From assembly GCA_009885285.1 (NCBI GenBank), contig VFKX01000093.1:1-53646 (forward strand): DNA of 53,646 nucleotides, read 5' to 3'. The notes beneath the pieces are model-generated. The model had not been told where the DNA came from and did not search any database. It was given only the letters and a program-made list of their open reading frames with translations. Source of the stretch: Candidatus Falkowiibacteriota bacterium. Its GTDB lineage: Bacteria; Patescibacteriota; Patescibacteriia; Patescibacteriales; UBA12465. Both the position numbers and the translations under genes were made by a program. Every line of letters starts with the position of its first letter. The first letter of the stretch is position 1. Shown piece after piece: positions 51,716 to 53,646 of the stretch.

Positions 51716-52129
51716 TTAAGCTGCCTTTTTTGCAGTTTTGCTAATAATCATTTTTATTCTCTCAATGAAATCATCATTATTAATACCTTTTTGGATATAT
51801 TCAGTTATCGCAAACTCCTTCATCCATTTTTCTGACTCGAGTGATAAATCTGAGTTGGTAAGTAGGACTATCGGAATATTGGCGGTTTGAGGCTCTTTCT
51901 TCAGTCTACTAGAGGCAGTGATGCCGTCTACTATTGGCATTTCTATGTCCATTAAGATGAGGTCGGGTAGAAAACGTCTGGCTAATTCGCGCCCTTGGAC
52001 TGCGTCCGGAGAATATATTACTTCATATCCTGCTTTTCCGAGCAAACTACCATAAAGTCGGCGCATTACCTCGTCGTCGTCGATAATTAAAATATGTGGT
52101 TTTTTTACTGGTTCATTAACATCATTCAT
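51716..52129 (-). CDS. single-domain response regulator
   Basis: The 137-residue product is a receiver domain without an output domain. It has the acidic pocket IIDDDEV near residues 16-18, the phosphoacceptor Asp in LILMDIEMP near 61, a T/S in LLTNSD and the conserved Lys in EYIQKG. It probably passes a signal by protein contact, like CheY. It is the last gene of the kinase-regulator-regulator unit, 42 bp after its neighbour. Confidence 0.9.
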   Translation of the reverse strand: MNDVNEPVKKPHILIIDDDEVMRRLYGSLLGKAGYEVIYSPDAVQGRELARRFLPDLILMDIEMPIVDGITASSRLKKEPQTANIPIVLLTNSDLSLESEKWMKEFAITEYIQKGINNDDFIERIKMIISKTAKKAA

Positions 52130-52171
52130 ATTATTTAGGGTTAATAAAATAGTGATTAATTATTTGTGGCT

Positions 52172-52552
52172 CTAGTTATCTAAATATTCATTTACTTTTT
52201 TTACGACGTCTCGATATTCCCAGTCGCTTTTAACCATGAAATCCAGGATGCCAATTTTTTTGGCTCGAGACATTGTGCTTGAGTCATGAGAATTACTCCA
52301 CATCACGACTGGAGCCCCCTTACCCCACTTGTCGGCCCGAAGTTTCTCCAGGAAATAGAAACCATCGGTGTTGGGCATGAGGCTATCGACGATAATAAAG
52401 TCCGGATGTTCACTGAGTGCCTTATTCAAACCATCTTGGCCATTAGTTGCTTGAGTTACCAAGAATCCATCATGGGTAAATTTATCTGAAATACCATTTA
52501 AAAGCGACACCTCGTCCTCGATGATCAGTATTCTTTTTTGTATAGTACTCAT
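52172..52552 (-). CDS. single-domain response regulator
   Basis: The 126-residue product is a receiver domain: LIIEDEVSLL with the acidic pair near 11-12, the phosphoacceptor in FIIVDSLMP near 55, SNS near 84 and the Lys in FMVKSDW near 104. It has no DNA-binding domain. It starts 4 nt after the histidine kinase stop and is the likeliest direct partner of that kinase. Confidence 0.9.
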   Translation of the reverse strand: MSTIQKRILIIEDEVSLLNGISDKFTHDGFLVTQATNGQDGLNKALSEHPDFIIVDSLMPNTDGFYFLEKLRADKWGKGAPVVMWSNSHDSSTMSRAKKIGILDFMVKSDWEYRDVVKKVNEYLDN

Positions 52553-52556
52553 AGTA

Positions 52557-53646
52557 TTAATGTTTTAATTCTAATCTTTTTGTACCTTCTTTCTTCTTCA
52601 TACCGCTAATCGGAGTGGTTACGTAAAATGTTGATCCTTTATTTTCCGTGGATTCAAACCAAATTTTTCCACCTGTTTTATCTAAGGTCGATTTAATTAT
52701 GTATAGTCCTAGTCCGGTCCCGTCAGGATCATTGACCCGAGCATTATCAGCTCGGAACATTTTGGTAAAAATTTTCGATTGGACGTTTTTGGGAATGCCG
52801 TAGCCTGTATCAGCCACTGAAATAAGAATATTATCCCCATCCTTTTTGATGTTGATATTAATTTTTCCGCCCGGAGCCGTATATTTTAACGCGTTGGTAA
52901 ATAGGTTCTGAAAAACCATTCTGACAATATTTAAATCGGCATTGATAATTGGGATATCTTTTTCAAATAAAGTTTCCACCAGCAGTTTTTTTTCCATAAC
53001 TCGCATTTGTAGATCTTTTAGGGCGTTTTCTGCCACACTTTTTAAATCTACAGGCTCTGGTTCAACAATAAATACATCAAGATCCACTCGCGAAACATTG
53101 AGGAGGGCTGTAATCAGACCAATCATGCGGTCATTGGCATTTTTTATTTCTTTTAGGTATTCGTTCTGCTTTTGGTTTACCAGCCCAGCATCGCCATCAA
53201 GAAGCATGCCTGTGTATCCTTTTATGGCTGTTAGGGGAGTACGGAGTTGGTGAGAGGCGATAGAAACGAATTCGTCTTTGGCCGCATCAAGCTTTCGTAA
53301 TTCTTCATTTATCAATTTGGTTTTTCGGGCAGTGGCGGCTAGTTTTTCGGCAGTCACTAAAAGTTTACGTCTGACACTCTCTTTTTCTTTAGCGGTTACA
53401 GCCAGTTTATTTTTAACGACCTCTGCTTCTTTGGCAGTTACGGCTAATTTCTTAGCGGTTACAGCCAGTTTATTTTTAACATCTTCCGCCTCTTTGGCGG
53501 TTTTGGCTAGTTTCTCGGCAGTCACGACTAGTTTACGTCTCACATCCTCTTTTTCTTTAGCGGTCACGACTAGTTTACGTCTCACATCCTCTTTTTCTTT
53601 AGCGGTTACAGCCAGCTTATTTTTAACATCTTCTGCCTCTTTGGCA
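52557..53646 (-). CDS. histidine kinase with repetitive coiled coil, cut by right window edge
   Basis: The sensor part lies outside the window. The visible part starts with a helical repeat region made of 14- and 21-residue units (AKEKEDVRRKLVVT and variants). HisKA with SHQLRTPL (phospho-His) and HATPase follow. The N box is NLFTNALKYT, G1 is DTGYGIP and G2 is GTGLGLYI. The frame is open to the edge. The GTG at 53585 is internal, not the start. Repeats include two identical 42-bp copies at 53521-53562 and 53563-53604. It heads a unit with two response regulators. Confidence 0.92.
   Translation of the reverse strand, partial: AKEAEDVKNKLAVTAKEKEDVRRKLVVTAKEKEDVRRKLVVTAEKLAKTAKEAEDVKNKLAVTAKKLAVTAKEAEVVKNKLAVTAKEKESVRRKLLVTAEKLAATARKTKLINEELRKLDAAKDEFVSIASHQLRTPLTAIKGYTGMLLDGDAGLVNQKQNEYLKEIKNANDRMIGLITALLNVSRVDLDVFIVEPEPVDLKSVAENALKDLQMRVMEKKLLVETLFEKDIPIINADLNIVRMVFQNLFTNALKYTAPGGKININIKKDGDNILISVADTGYGIPKNVQSKIFTKMFRADNARVNDPDGTGLGLYIIKSTLDKTGGKIWFESTENKGSTFYVTTPISGMKKKEGTKRLELKH

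Noticed and set aside
53330-53646. possible CRISPR array because of repeated units
   Set aside because: The repeats are contiguous, in frame and encode a heptad coiled coil; there are no unique spacers.

Overview
This 53.6 kb window looks like chromosome from a Candidate Phyla Radiation (Patescibacteria) bacterium, probably of the Parcubacteria/Falkowbacteria type. The call rests on gene content and style, not on a marker phylogeny, because no rRNA is present. Supporting signs are a shortened HrcA, tightly packed short operons, almost no Shine-Dalgarno sequences, several promoters whose -10 box lies about 8 nt from the start codon, tRNA genes without an encoded CCA end, and many small membrane or exported proteins of unknown function. 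Consensus sigma70 promoters (TTGACA, 16-17 bp, TATAAT) and Rho-independent terminators are easy to read.

Layout. 1-3.3 kb: a partial OmpR-type response regulator, a class B penicillin-binding protein and a YdjM-like membrane protein. 3.4-8.4 kb: a heat-shock cluster hrcA-grpE-hsp20-dnaK-dnaJ behind a perfect CIRCE operator; its GrpE carries a DUF1653 domain. 8.4-9.3 kb: tatD. 9.3-16.2 kb: a complete F1Fo ATP synthase operon (atpZ/I-B-E-F-H-A-G-D-C) with RNA hairpins around atpE and between atpA and atpG. 16.2-17.2 kb: a protein with a beta-carbonic-anhydrase-like metal motif. 17.2-19.2 kb: small zinc-ribbon and two-helix membrane proteins. 19.3-24 kb: uppP, a cytidylyltransferase, mltG and a DUF3160 protein. 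24.1-30.2 kb: two large polytopic membrane proteins, miaB and miaA. 30.3-31.3 kb: three small unknown proteins.

31.4-36.7 kb is one minus-strand operon. It encodes dCMP deaminase, a two-domain ThyX-like thymidylate synthase, a P-loop kinase, a thymidylate kinase-dUTPase fusion and GatB. Together the nucleotide enzymes cover the whole route from dCMP and dUTP to dTDP. 36.9-40.8 kb: YggU, three family-2 glycosyltransferases and galU. 40.9-44 kb: a META-domain protein, a PEGA protein and murA. 44.1-47.1 kb: rplU, and on the other strand dnaB-ebfC-recR plus a small basic membrane protein. An array of four 11-bp repeats sits just upstream of the dnaB promoter. 47.3-48.3 kb: an HTH/LAGLIDADG-like protein, tRNA-Thr and tRNA-Lys.

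48.4-51.5 kb is the most accessory-looking part: two paralogous lipoproteins flank a 459-residue protein with an AcrVA2-like C-terminal motif, followed by an exported YfiM-like protein. Long hairpins lie in the untranslated leaders here. 51.7 kb to the right edge: a histidine kinase with a repeat-built coiled coil and two single-domain response regulators. There is no CRISPR array, no insertion sequence and no recognisable prophage.
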